Part shown: positions 1 through 6,135 of the stretch, one piece after another
How positions within the stretch are numbered: the first letter of the stretch is position 1
Layout: each line of letters begins with the position of its first letter
Program-made: the position numbers and the translations under genes
Notes under the pieces: generated by a model
Databases searched by the model: none
The model's input: the letters and a program-made list of their open reading frames with translations, nothing else
What the model was told of the DNA's origin: nothing
Assembly: GCA_023397215.1 (NCBI GenBank)
Contig: JAEWUG010000048.1
Location: forward strand, 1 to 17,303
Direction of reading: 5' to 3'
Length of the DNA stretch: 17,303 nt
Source: Nanobdellota archaeon
GTDB taxonomy: Archaea; Nanobdellota; Nanobdellia; Pacearchaeales; GW2011-AR1

Positions 1-126
1 CAATAAATCAGGTTTAATATACAAAAAGAGAAATAGAAATAATATAGAAAATATCATTAAAAAGAATCCATAATCTCTTTTATGATTATATAAAGTTTTA
101 TTTCTAATTTCATTAAAATTAAACAT
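1..126 (-). CDS. Partial N-terminus of a membrane-anchored protein (runs off window)
   Basis: An open frame begins at ATG 126 and continues 42 codons without a stop to the window edge. The start reads MFNFNEIRNKTLYNHKRD, a basic cytoplasmic stretch, followed by one strongly hydrophobic segment (about residues 20-37, rich in F, L and I) ending in YIKPDLL. It therefore looks like a signal-anchor or first membrane helix. A TATA-like box at 147-154 is centred about 24 nt upstream, which fits a leaderless start. It lies 31 nt behind the stop of another single-anchor protein (158-808) on the same strand, so the two may act together in or at the membrane; that is inference. No family can be named from this fragment. 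Confidence 0.6.
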   Translation of the reverse strand, partial: MFNFNEIRNKTLYNHKRDYGFFLMIFSILFLFLFLYIKPDLL

Positions 127-146
127 AAAAAATATAAAAAAACAAA

Positions 147-154
147 GTTTAAAA
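147..154 (-). promoter_or_regulatory. TATA-like box for the partial gene at 1-126
   Basis: Reads TTTTAAAC on the minus strand, centred about 24 nt before ATG 126. It implies transcription starting at or next to the start codon. Confidence 0.4.
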
Positions 155-157
155 TAC

Positions 158-808
158 TTACCTTTTAAGATCTATTGTACAACCACTAACCATTGAAAAA
201 CCCTCAAGAGATGCTTCAACCCCAACAAAATTATTTTTTATTTTAACACTAGGATAATATAAAACATCTTCTTCTAAACAAAGAATACGATTTTTAGAAC
301 AATCAACATAAATGTTTTCAATAACATCAAAGCCTCCAAAAATTTGTGCTAAATAAATCGTATATTCTTGATTAGAAAAACCATATATCTTAAGATTTTT
401 AGAATTTAAACAATCAACAAATAAATTAATTTTTTCTCGGTTTATTAAACTTAAATTAGAATAAGATAAATTAATTTGATGAGGATTATCTTCAATTAAT
501 AAATTTTTAATTGGATAAATAAAAGGTATAATCTTATCCCCTTTAAAATTAAAATAAATATTTCGAATAGAACCTTCTATAATTATTGTAGAATTATATA
601 TTGAAGAATCATTAATAAATTCTAAATTATGTATTACAAAAGATAAATTTAACTGATTAAATAAACTTAAAATTTTTTTTTCAACAATTTTATCAGGATT
701 ACTTAAATTAGAATAAACAATTAAAAAAATTAAGATAAAAAAACACAAAAAAGAAATAAATACATAAATATTATTTTTATTCTTAAAAAGATTAAATATT
801 TTATTCAT
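158..808 (-). CDS. Hypothetical protein with a single N-terminal membrane anchor
   Basis: 216 residues; not a family I recognise. A short basic N-terminus (MNKIFNLFKNKNN) is followed by one hydrophobic helix at about residues 14-32, predicting a type II anchor with the remaining ~180 residues outside the cytoplasm. That domain has alternating polar and hydrophobic strands and four cysteines (C133, C170, C177, C210), which could form disulfides if exported. The C-terminus contains VGVEASLEGFSMVSGCTID. The start is supported by a TATA-like box (TTTATAAA) centred about 26 nt before ATG 808. The adjacent downstream gene (1-126) also begins with a membrane helix. Function unknown; a surface or secretion-related role is a guess from topology only. 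Confidence 0.75.
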   Translation of the reverse strand: MNKIFNLFKNKNNIYVFISFLCFFILIFLIVYSNLSNPDKIVEKKILSLFNQLNLSFVIHNLEFINDSSIYNSTIIIEGSIRNIYFNFKGDKIIPFIYPIKNLLIEDNPHQINLSYSNLSLINREKINLFVDCLNSKNLKIYGFSNQEYTIYLAQIFGGFDVIENIYVDCSKNRILCLEEDVLYYPSVKIKNNFVGVEASLEGFSMVSGCTIDLKR

Positions 809-830
809 AATTAAGAATTAATTAACTAAC

Positions 831-838
831 TTTATAAA
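831..838 (-). promoter_or_regulatory. TATA box for the gene at 158-808
   Basis: TTTATAAA on the minus strand, centred about 26 nt before ATG 808, consistent with leaderless transcription. Confidence 0.55.
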
Positions 839-864
839 TTTTCTTTAATATAACAAAAATAATT

Positions 865-1356
865 TTAAATTAATTCCAAAAAAGATTTAACTTGACTAAT
901 ATATTCTTTAAAATCGGATTTTAAAACATCTTCATAATTATCAATAGTTGTTCTAATAATATATTTATCATAAATTCCTCTCATAAATTTAACCATTGGT
1001 TTTTTATCCCAATTATCTTCATAATCTTTAACCAAGTCAGCAGAAATACTTAATTTAATTTCACCTTTATTTGTTTTTTCTTGTTTTCCATCTCTTTCAA
1101 TAACAGCATCAGTCATTCCTAAAATATGCCATTCAACTTTAATTACAAATTTAAAATAATCTGTAACTCTTCTACCACCTTCCCATTTTAATTGTATCTC
1201 TTTTCCAAAATCACTTAATTTTTCAACATATTCACTTTCCTTAACACCATAACCATTATCTTTTAACCAATTAAAACAAAAACCATATAATTCAGAATAA
1301 TTCCAATACCCCTTCTTCTTAATAGTTTGTTTAGCAACATTACTACTTACTGACAT
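865..1356 (-). CDS. Hypothetical soluble protein, 163 residues
   Basis: Not assigned to a family. The protein is charged and soluble, with no signal peptide or membrane helix. It is rich in aromatic residues: GYWNYSELYGFCFNWL at residues 16-31, WEGGRRV at 58-64 and VEWHILGMTD at 74-83. The middle (about 53-112) looks like a series of beta strands (EIQLKW, YFKFVIKVEW, EIKLSISADLV), and the C-terminal half has helices ending in SFLELI. Such a mixed fold with many W/Y/K residues could bind another macromolecule, but nothing in the sequence proves that. The start ATG 1356 is supported by a TATA-like box about 26 nt upstream. It lies behind rpoL on the same strand with its own promoter. Confidence 0.75.
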   Translation of the reverse strand: MSVSSNVAKQTIKKKGYWNYSELYGFCFNWLKDNGYGVKESEYVEKLSDFGKEIQLKWEGGRRVTDYFKFVIKVEWHILGMTDAVIERDGKQEKTNKGEIKLSISADLVKDYEDNWDKKPMVKFMRGIYDKYIIRTTIDNYEDVLKSDFKEYISQVKSFLELI

Positions 1357-1378
1357 AATATAAATATAAATAATTAAT

Positions 1379-1386
1379 ATATAAAT
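1379..1386 (-). promoter_or_regulatory. TATA-like box for the gene at 865-1356
   Basis: ATTTATAT on the minus strand, centred about 26 nt before ATG 1356. The surrounding sequence is nearly all A/T, so the exact register is uncertain. Confidence 0.35.
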
Positions 1387-1398
1387 CTTTTTAAAAAA

Positions 1399-1653
1399 TT
1401 ATTTTAACTTTTTAAATTCATCAACTAAAGAATCAATTTCATTTTCTAAATTAGATATAGTCTCTTTTAGAATTTTTTTAGGATTATTTCCTTCAATATG
1501 TAATACAGGATTTTTAGAAGGGTGATCCCTTTTCCAAACAGCTAATTTAGCACCATTTTCATTTAAATAAACTCTTAAAAGCTCTGCAATTGTTAAATTA
1601 TTTAATTCAATATCTAAAGAATCTTTCTCATCACTCAAAATTTTAATTTCCAT
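1399..1653 (-). CDS. rpoL: DNA-directed RNA polymerase subunit L
   Basis: 84 residues, the usual size of archaeal RpoL (Rpb11/AC19-like), which pairs with RpoD (Rpb3/AC40-like) to form the platform on which the polymerase assembles. The family pattern is visible: an N-terminal strand (MEIKILSDEKDSLDIEL), then LTIAELLRVYLNENGAKLAVW, the signature DHPSKNPVLHIEG at 43-55, and a long C-terminal helix (61-84, ILKETISNLENEIDSLVDEFKKLK). The conserved helix normally reads TLLNLLR; here it is TIAELLR, a mild divergence. A TATA-like box (TTTTAAAG) is centred about 24 nt before ATG 1653. It has no polymerase neighbours here, as is common for rpoL. Confidence 0.88.
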   Translation of the reverse strand: MEIKILSDEKDSLDIELNNLTIAELLRVYLNENGAKLAVWKRDHPSKNPVLHIEGNNPKKILKETISNLENEIDSLVDEFKKLK

Positions 1654-1673
1654 AATATTATGTTAAAATATAC

Positions 1674-1681
1674 CTTTAAAA
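1674..1681 (-). promoter_or_regulatory. TATA-like box for rpoL
   Basis: TTTTAAAG on the minus strand, centred about 24 nt before ATG 1653. Confidence 0.4.
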
Positions 1682-1690
1682 GGTTTTTGA

Positions 1691-2272
1691 TTAATTAATA
1701 ATATATTCATAATAGTTATCATAAGGGATAGACCATTTAACTACTTCTTTTTTAGAAGCATTTTCCATTATTTTTCTAAATAATCTAATGGAGTTACCAT
1801 GTGCAGAAATAGCTACATTACAATTATTTTCTTTCATATATTTCTTCAAGTATTTAATAAAATCTTTAACTCTTTTTTCAACATCATTAAAAGATTCTCC
1901 CTTTGGTGGTCTAACATCATAACTTCTATGCCACAAATCATATTTTTCATATCCATTTTTTATTACAATATCATAATGAGTTTTACCAGATAAGTTACCA
2001 TAATCTCTTTCAATAATCCTATCATCTTCAATTATTTTTGTACATTCAGGGTGAAATTTCAAGACTTCTTTTAAGGTATCTTTTGAACGAGAAAGACTAG
2101 AGTGAAATGCTACATTAAATTTTTTATTTTTTAACCTCAATGCAACAATTTTGGCATCATTAACACCAGAATTAGTTAACTTAGAATCAATTTTACCAGT
2201 AAAAATATTATCTCTATTATAAGTTGTTTGCCCATGCCTAAATAAATAAATTCTCAAATCCTCCTTTTTCAT
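1691..2272 (-). CDS. gpmA: Histidine phosphatase superfamily, phosphoglycerate mutase type (dPGM-like)
   Basis: 193 residues from ATG 2272. It should interconvert 3- and 2-phosphoglycerate in glycolysis/gluconeogenesis through a phosphohistidine. Visible motifs are FRHGQTTYN with the phospho-accepting H13, NIFTGKIDSKLT (22-33), SSLSRSKDT with R62, ERDYGNLSG with E89, WHRSYDVRPPKGESF (114-128) and SAHGNSIR with the second catalytic H158. The FTG, ERDYGxLxG and WxRSYxxxPP blocks are typical of the 2,3-bisphosphoglycerate-dependent mutases rather than generic phosphatases. At 193 residues it is shorter than bacterial GpmA (about 230-250); the stretch after PP is reduced. An upstream TTG at 2287 would add five residues, but a TATA-like box at 2292-2299 favours ATG 2272. 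A general sugar-phosphate phosphatase remains possible. Confidence 0.85.
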   Translation of the reverse strand: MKKEDLRIYLFRHGQTTYNRDNIFTGKIDSKLTNSGVNDAKIVALRLKNKKFNVAFHSSLSRSKDTLKEVLKFHPECTKIIEDDRIIERDYGNLSGKTHYDIVIKNGYEKYDLWHRSYDVRPPKGESFNDVEKRVKDFIKYLKKYMKENNCNVAISAHGNSIRLFRKIMENASKKEVVKWSIPYDNYYEYIIN

Positions 2273-2291
2273 AATTATAAAAAACAAGATG

Positions 2292-2299
2292 AATATAAA
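2292..2299 (-). promoter_or_regulatory. TATA box for the phosphoglycerate mutase gene
   Basis: TTTATATT on the minus strand, centred about 23 nt before ATG 2272. It decides the start in favour of ATG 2272 over TTG 2287. It lies only 5-20 nt from the oppositely oriented TATA box at 2304-2313. Confidence 0.5.
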
Positions 2300-2303
2300 A
2301 AAC

Positions 2304-2313
2304 TTTTTATAAT
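2304..2313 (+). promoter_or_regulatory. TATA box for the small membrane protein gene at 2333
   Basis: TTTTTATAAT, centred about 24 nt before ATG 2333. Its factor-binding site must overlap that of the divergent promoter at 2292-2299. Confidence 0.5.
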
Positions 2314-2332
2314 AACTAATTCAATTATTAAT

Positions 2333-2656
2333 ATGATAATGCCTATTGTTATAATTATTTTAGTTATTATTGGTTTGATTTATTTTAAATTAGAACACAA
2401 GGGTAAAATAATCAAAACAGTGATTTTAATAGCATTAGCATTATTAATCTATTTTTCACTTACTAAAGTTGTTTCATTACAAGAAATAGATCTTACTTCT
2501 CCAAGACAAGTTGCAAATGTATTATACACTTATGTTGGTTGGATAGGAAATACATTAACACAATTATGGGACATAGGAAAAGAAACAGCAACAATAGTGG
2601 GTCATACTATCAAATTAAATGAAACAGAAATAACAAAAAATCTTTCAAATAATTAA
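2333..2656 (+). CDS. Small two-helix membrane protein, hypothetical
   Basis: 107 residues. Two hydrophobic segments are clear: about residues 3-18 (IVIIILVIIGLIYFK begins the first) and about 28-43 (TVILIALALLIYFSL), separated by the basic loop LEHKGKIIK. The ~60-residue C-terminal tail (VVSLQEIDLTSPRQVANVLYTYVGW...) is soluble or peripheral and most likely on the outer side of a helical hairpin. No family is recognised. A second in-frame ATG two codons on is possible, but the upstream TATA box fits 2333. The stop codon ends at 2656 and the first base of tRNA-Thr is 2658, so there is no 3' untranslated region before the tRNA. Its mRNA 3' end would be made by RNase P if the two are co-transcribed. 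Confidence 0.7.
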   Translation: MIMPIVIIILVIIGLIYFKLEHKGKIIKTVILIALALLIYFSLTKVVSLQEIDLTSPRQVANVLYTYVGWIGNTLTQLWDIGKETATIVGHTIKLNETEITKNLSNN

Positions 2657-2657
2657 T

Positions 2658-2768
2658 GCCTGTATAGCTCAGTAGGTAGAGCGTCACATTGGTAAAAAAA
2701 TAAAAACATTTTTTAAAAGATAATATCCAAAAATGTGGAGGTCGTGAGTTCAATCCTCACTACAGGCT
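2658..2768 (+). tRNA. trnT: tRNA-Thr (anticodon GGT) with a 38-nt intron
   Basis: Acceptor stem GCCTGTA (2658-2664) pairs with TACAGGC (2761-2767), with discriminator T2768. The D arm is GCTC/GAGC, the anticodon stem TCACA (2684-2688)/TGTGG (2734-2738), and the T arm GTGAG-TTCAATC-CTCAC. The loop starts TTGGTA, placing anticodon GGT at 2691-2693; U73 is common in archaeal tRNA-Thr. The loop is interrupted after position 37 by an intron at 2695-2732. TTGG (32-35) can pair with CCAA (2727-2730), leaving 3-nt bulges TAA and AAA on either side, which is the bulge-helix-bulge cut by the archaeal splicing endonuclease. No CCA is encoded. Confidence 0.93.
2695..2732 (+). other. tRNA-Thr intron (position 37/38)
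   Basis: A/T-rich 38-nt insert between tRNA positions 37 (A2694) and 38 (A2733). The 3' part TATCCAA supplies CCAA to pair with exon TTGG, giving the 4-bp central helix of a bulge-helix-bulge. The intron-internal helix beyond the 5' bulge is poor, so this is a relaxed form. Confidence 0.8.
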
Positions 2769-2777
2769 TTAAAAAGT

Positions 2778-3251
2778 TCAAATAGACAAAAAATTAAGAA
2801 CATTTGCAAAAGATACCCAAACAAAATAAGGAATTAAACTAAAAAAAGCAAATTTACTAATCTTTCTCGAGGATAAAATCAGACTAATAATAGAAATTAA
2901 TAAGAATATTATAACAATAAATGCAAACAAAGGATTTCTTAATCCAAAATAAAAAACACTCCAGAGGATATTCAGAACAAAATTAAACCCAAATAATAAA
3001 ATAATCTTTTTTTTCTCTTTTGAATTAATCCATACAAAATATAAACTTAAAGCAATTAAAAAAAATAAGATATTCCAAACAATTGGAAAAACAAAAGAAG
3101 GTGGAGTAATACTTGGTTTAATAGAATCATACCATTCACTATTAACACTTTGACTAGTAAATAAACTCCCAATAAAAGCAACACCAAATACAATTAAAAA
3201 ACAAAAGATCAAAATTTTCCAATTTATTTTTTTAAAAAGAAAATTATTCAT
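2778..3251 (-). CDS. tspO: TspO/MBR family membrane protein
   Basis: 157 residues, the normal length of the TspO/MBR (translocator protein, peripheral benzodiazepine receptor-like) family of five-helix membrane proteins that bind porphyrins and related ligands. Diagnostic motifs are present: WYDSIKPSITPPSFVFPIVWNILF (40-63), NFVLNILWSVFYFGLRNPLFAF (90-111) and PYFVWVSFANVLNF (141-154). Five hydrophobic segments can be counted at about 11-30, 52-73, 84-102, 108-127 and 134-154. The N-terminus is basic, as for an inward-facing end. A TATA-like box lies about 24 nt before ATG 3251. The stop lies 10 nt from the end of tRNA-Thr, which converges on it. Physiological ligand here unknown. Confidence 0.92.
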   Translation of the reverse strand: MNNFLFKKINWKILIFCFLIVFGVAFIGSLFTSQSVNSEWYDSIKPSITPPSFVFPIVWNILFFLIALSLYFVWINSKEKKKIILLFGFNFVLNILWSVFYFGLRNPLFAFIVIIFLLISIISLILSSRKISKFAFFSLIPYFVWVSFANVLNFLSI

Positions 3252-3270
3252 AACTTAAATAAAATAAAGC

Positions 3271-3278
3271 AATATAAA
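3271..3278 (-). promoter_or_regulatory. TATA-like box for tspO
   Basis: TTTATATT on the minus strand, centred about 24 nt before ATG 3251. Confidence 0.45.
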
Positions 3279-3312
3279 AGATTATCTAATTGAATAAAAA
3301 ACCAAATAAAGA

Positions 3313-3320
3313 TTTATAAA
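3313..3320 (+). promoter_or_regulatory. TATA box for pheT
   Basis: TTTATAAA, a near-consensus archaeal TATA box centred about 25 nt before ATG 3342. Confidence 0.55.
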
Positions 3321-3341
3321 ATAAGATAAATTAGTAATTTT

Positions 3342-5006
3342 ATGACAATATTAACTCTTGATAGAAAAGAACTAGAAAAAAAAGTGGGTCCAATCACTTC
3401 TGAAATATTAGATAAAATTACAATGATGGGGACACCAGTAGAAGAAGCAAATGAAAATGAAATCTCAGTAGAAATATTTCCTAATAGACCTGATTTATTA
3501 TCATTACAAAATTTTGCAAAAGCATTAAACTTATATTTAGAAAGAAAAAAGATATCACAAATAAAAATAAACTCTCTAAAACAAGAATATATTGTCAAAG
3601 TAGATAAATCTGTTAAAGAAGTAAGACCTTACACTGTTTGTGCAATAGTTAAAGGCTTAAAATTTGATGATGAAAATATAAAACAAATTATAGATATACA
3701 AGAAAAATTACATAATTCAATAGGTAGAAAAAGAAAAAAAATAGCAATAGGAATTTATCCATTAGAAAAAATATCTTTCCCAATAACTTACAAAGCAGAA
3801 AAACCAGAGAATATTAAATTTCAACCCTTAGAAACAAATGAAATTATGAATGCAAATCAAATATTAAAAAAACATCCAACAGGACAAGAATATTCAAATT
3901 TATTAAAAGATAAAAAATTATACCCTATTTTTATTGATTCAAATAAACAAATATTAAGTATGCCTCCAATAATTAATTCCCATAATATTGGAAAAGTTAC
4001 AACACAAACAAAAGATATTTTTATAGAATGCTCAGGATTTGAGTTATATTATTTAAATAAAACATTAAATATTTTAATTTCTAGTTTTGAAGAAATGGGA
4101 GGATTAATTTATCCTGTTAAAATTTTAGATAAAACAAATAGAATTACTCCAGAATTAACTCCACAAAAGATGGATATTGATTTAAGAAAAATAAACAAAA
4201 ATTTAGGATTAGATTTAAACGAAAAACAAATAACTAAATTATTATATAAAATGGGTATTGAATTAAAAAAACAAAAAGATCAATATTATGCATTAATTCC
4301 TCCTCAAAGAACAGATATATTACATTGGATAGATTTAGTAGAGGAAGTAGCAATAGCTTATGGTTATAATAACTTTAAACCAATCATTCCAAAAATATCA
4401 ACAATTGCTCAAGAACATCCAAGTTCAAAAAAAAGAAAATTAATTTCAAACATATTAATAGGCTTAGGATTATTAGAAGTATCATCATATCATTTAACAA
4501 CTAAAAAAAATATTAAAAAGATTTATTTTGACTTTAATGATTTAATTCAAGTAGAAAATTCAAAAACACAAAGAGACACATTAAGACATGATTTACTGAC
4601 AAATTTATTAGAGATTTTTTCTGAGAATTCAGATGCAACATATCCACAGAAAATTTTTGAGATTGGAAAAGTTTTTGAAAAAGATAAAGAAAATAAAACA
4701 CAAACAAAAGTAATTGAAAAAGAAAAATTATCAATAGCATTAACAAATGAAAATGTAAACTATACAGAACTAAAACAGATATTAGATTATTTATTTAAAA
4801 TGTTAAATATAATAAATTATAAAATTGAAAATAATGATAATCATCCAGCATATATCAAGGGAAGAAGTGGAATTATAAAAGTGGGAGATAAAGAAATAGG
4901 AACAATTGGAGAAATAAACCCAAGAGTATTAAAAAATTGGAAACTTAAAATGCCAGTAGTAAGTTTAGAATTAGAATTAACTTTTTTACTTAACCAAAAT
5001 AATTAG
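3342..5006 (+). CDS. pheT: Phenylalanyl-tRNA synthetase beta subunit (archaeal type)
   Basis: 554 residues, full length for archaeal PheT (about 550; bacterial forms are near 800). With PheS it forms the (alpha-beta)2 enzyme that charges tRNA-Phe. The N-terminal domain reads MTILTLDRKELEKKVG and MMGTPVEE (28-35), followed by EIFPNRPDLLSLQNFAKAL (44-62). The B3/B4 (editing) region occupies roughly 80-260. The B5 region contains ITPELTPQKMDIDLRKINKNLGL, then PPQRTDILHWIDLVEEVAIAYGY near residues 319-342. The C-terminal synthetase-like core includes TLRHDLLTNLLEI, FEIGKVFE, HPAYIKGRSGIIKVGDKEIGTIGEINPRVLKNW and ends VVSLELELTFLL. The 3' end overlaps the convergent gene at 4990-5472 by 17 nt. No pheS is in the window; tRNA-Phe lies about 480 bp away. 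Confidence 0.95.
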   Translation: MTILTLDRKELEKKVGPITSEILDKITMMGTPVEEANENEISVEIFPNRPDLLSLQNFAKALNLYLERKKISQIKINSLKQEYIVKVDKSVKEVRPYTVCAIVKGLKFDDENIKQIIDIQEKLHNSIGRKRKKIAIGIYPLEKISFPITYKAEKPENIKFQPLETNEIMNANQILKKHPTGQEYSNLLKDKKLYPIFIDSNKQILSMPPIINSHNIGKVTTQTKDIFIECSGFELYYLNKTLNILISSFEEMGGLIYPVKILDKTNRITPELTPQKMDIDLRKINKNLGLDLNEKQITKLLYKMGIELKKQKDQYYALIPPQRTDILHWIDLVEEVAIAYGYNNFKPIIPKISTIAQEHPSSKKRKLISNILIGLGLLEVSSYHLTTKKNIKKIYFDFNDLIQVENSKTQRDTLRHDLLTNLLEIFSENSDATYPQKIFEIGKVFEKDKENKTQTKVIEKEKLSIALTNENVNYTELKQILDYLFKMLNIINYKIENNDNHPAYIKGRSGIIKVGDKEIGTIGEINPRVLKNWKLKMPVVSLELELTFLLNQNN

Positions 5007-5472
5007 AATTATTATCCAAATTAGATTTTTCATTTTCAAAATTTATCTTATCCAATAAATCATAAATTTGTTTTTTAAGAAAAGACCATTTTTCATAAGA
5101 ATTTTTAATAAATTCTGCTTCCTTTTCTTCATTATAAATAGTATCTAATTTCAGAGATAGGAGATTTAATTTAGAAATTTCATTATACATTTGTTTAATT
5201 AATTTTTTATCTTCATTATTAAAATATCTAACTAGAGAGATTATAAATAAAGGAGGTGATATAGGGTTTAAAAAAAATTCAAATAATTGTAAATAACCAT
5301 TTAACTTTTCAACTATCGTTCTTCTTATATCTCTTAATAAATAACCTGAATCTTTTTCACAAACTTTTAACAAATCAAAATCATCTAATAAACTCTGAAA
5401 ACTAGGTAAATTATATTTAAACAAGTCATATTCAATTCTTAATTCTTCAAGTTTCTTTTTATTATCTTCCAT
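4990..5472 (-). CDS. Helical hypothetical protein linked to tRNA-Phe
   Basis: 160 residues, predicted all-helical and soluble, with no signal peptide. Recognisable blocks are YDLFKYNLPSFQSLLDDFDL (15-34), LLRDIRRTIVEKLNGYLQLFEFFLNPISPPLFIISLVRYF (46-85), and a C-terminal charged helix NEEKEAEFIKNSYEKWSFLKKQIYDLLDKINF. The arrangement resembles a conserved uncharacterised archaeal protein; I do not know its function. The start ATG 5472 is 13 nt downstream of tRNA-Phe, and no TATA-like box stands 25 nt before it because that position is inside the tRNA. The gene is therefore probably co-transcribed with tRNA-Phe and released by 3' tRNA processing. Its 3' end overlaps pheT by 17 nt on the opposite strand. 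Confidence 0.75.
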   Translation of the reverse strand: MEDNKKKLEELRIEYDLFKYNLPSFQSLLDDFDLLKVCEKDSGYLLRDIRRTIVEKLNGYLQLFEFFLNPISPPLFIISLVRYFNNEDKKLIKQMYNEISKLNLLSLKLDTIYNEEKEAEFIKNSYEKWSFLKKQIYDLLDKINFENEKSNLDNNSNYFG

Positions 5473-5485
5473 TTTAAAAATAATC

Positions 5486-5557
5486 TGGGACTGGAGAGAA
5501 TCGAACTCTCGACACCATGGTCTTCAGCCATGTGCTCTCCCACTGAGCTACAGCCCC
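5486..5557 (-). tRNA. trnF: tRNA-Phe (anticodon GAA)
   Basis: 72 nt cloverleaf on the minus strand. Acceptor GGGGCTG pairs with CAGTCCC (one G-U), with discriminator A. The D arm is GCTC-AGTGGGA-GAGC, the anticodon arm CATGG-CTGAAGA-CCATG with GAA at 34-36, and the T arm GAGAG-TTCGATT-CTCTC. No CCA is encoded and there is no intron. It is placed between a hypothetical gene it probably shares a transcript with (4990-5472) and a divergent methyltransferase gene (5617). Confidence 0.96.
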
Positions 5558-5587
5558 TTTATACCCAATATAAAAATAGAATTAACC

Positions 5588-5596
5588 TTTTTAAAG
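5588..5596. promoter_or_regulatory. Symmetric TATA-like element usable in both directions
   Basis: TTTTTAAAG is nearly palindromic (core TTTAAA at 5590-5595). On the plus strand its centre is about 24 nt before ATG 5617; on the minus strand it is about 35 nt before tRNA-Phe, giving a leader of roughly 8 nt. No better box is visible for either gene, although TTTTTATATT at 5567-5576 on the minus strand is an alternative for the tRNA. Confidence 0.45.
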
Positions 5597-5616
5597 TTTC
5601 TTAAATTTAAAATAAA

Positions 5617-6135
5617 ATGATAGAATTTTCATATTTAGGTCTTTTAGTTCTTTTAATTTATTTACCTATCTTTTTATTATCTTTTAAAAAAGAATTTCAG
5701 TTAAGATTTTCAAAAATAAACTCACTAAAGAAATTAGATTTAATATTAGAAGGAATAGCAGGAATTTTATATTTTTTAATTATTTCAATTAATTTTATAA
5801 CACCTCTCTCTAAAAATATTCTGGTTTTAATCATAGGATTGACTATTTATTTCATAGGTTTAATTTTAACATATATTGGATATTTTACATTTTATAAAAA
5901 TAAAGGACTAATTACAAAAGGTATATACAATTATTCAAGAAATCCAACATATTTTTTTGCTTTTATTAGTCTTTTTGGAATAATAATAATGGCTAAATCA
6001 ATTTATCAAATTCTTTTATTAATTTTTCTTGTATTAATAACACATAAAATTATATTAAATGAAGAAAAATATTTAGAAAATAAATATAAAAATAAATATT
6101 TAAGATATAAATTTAAAACTAAAAGATATATTTAA
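5617..6135 (+). CDS. Membrane methyltransferase, isoprenylcysteine/phospholipid methyltransferase-like
   Basis: 172 residues with four hydrophobic segments (about 5-22, 44-62, 67-90, 113-145). The C-terminal half carries the signature of the ICMT/PEMT-type membrane methyltransferases that bind S-adenosylmethionine: GLITKGIYNYSRNPTYF (97-113), with the RNPxY core, and NEEKYLENKYKNKYLRYKFKTKRYI (148-172), matching the family pattern EExxLxxxFxxxYxxYxxxxxRxI. The substrate is unknown; in archaea such proteins could methylate a lipid or prenyl-linked compound. The start follows a TATA-like element at 5588-5596. The stop codon (6133-6135) lies inside the P1 helix of the convergent RNase P RNA gene, an extremely tight arrangement. 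Confidence 0.8.
   Translation: MIEFSYLGLLVLLIYLPIFLLSFKKEFQLRFSKINSLKKLDLILEGIAGILYFLIISINFITPLSKNILVLIIGLTIYFIGLILTYIGYFTFYKNKGLITKGIYNYSRNPTYFFAFISLFGIIIMAKSIYQILLLIFLVLITHKIILNEEKYLENKYKNKYLRYKFKTKRYI

Noticed and set aside
1799..1993. 64-codon frame on the plus strand
   Set aside because: Antisense to the catalytic core of the phosphoglycerate mutase gene.
3314..3598. 94-codon frame on the minus strand
   Set aside because: Antisense to the start of pheT, whose frame has clear family motifs.
4534..4746. 70-codon frame on the minus strand, hydrophobic
   Set aside because: Antisense to pheT; hydrophobicity is a by-product of K/E-rich codons on the other strand.
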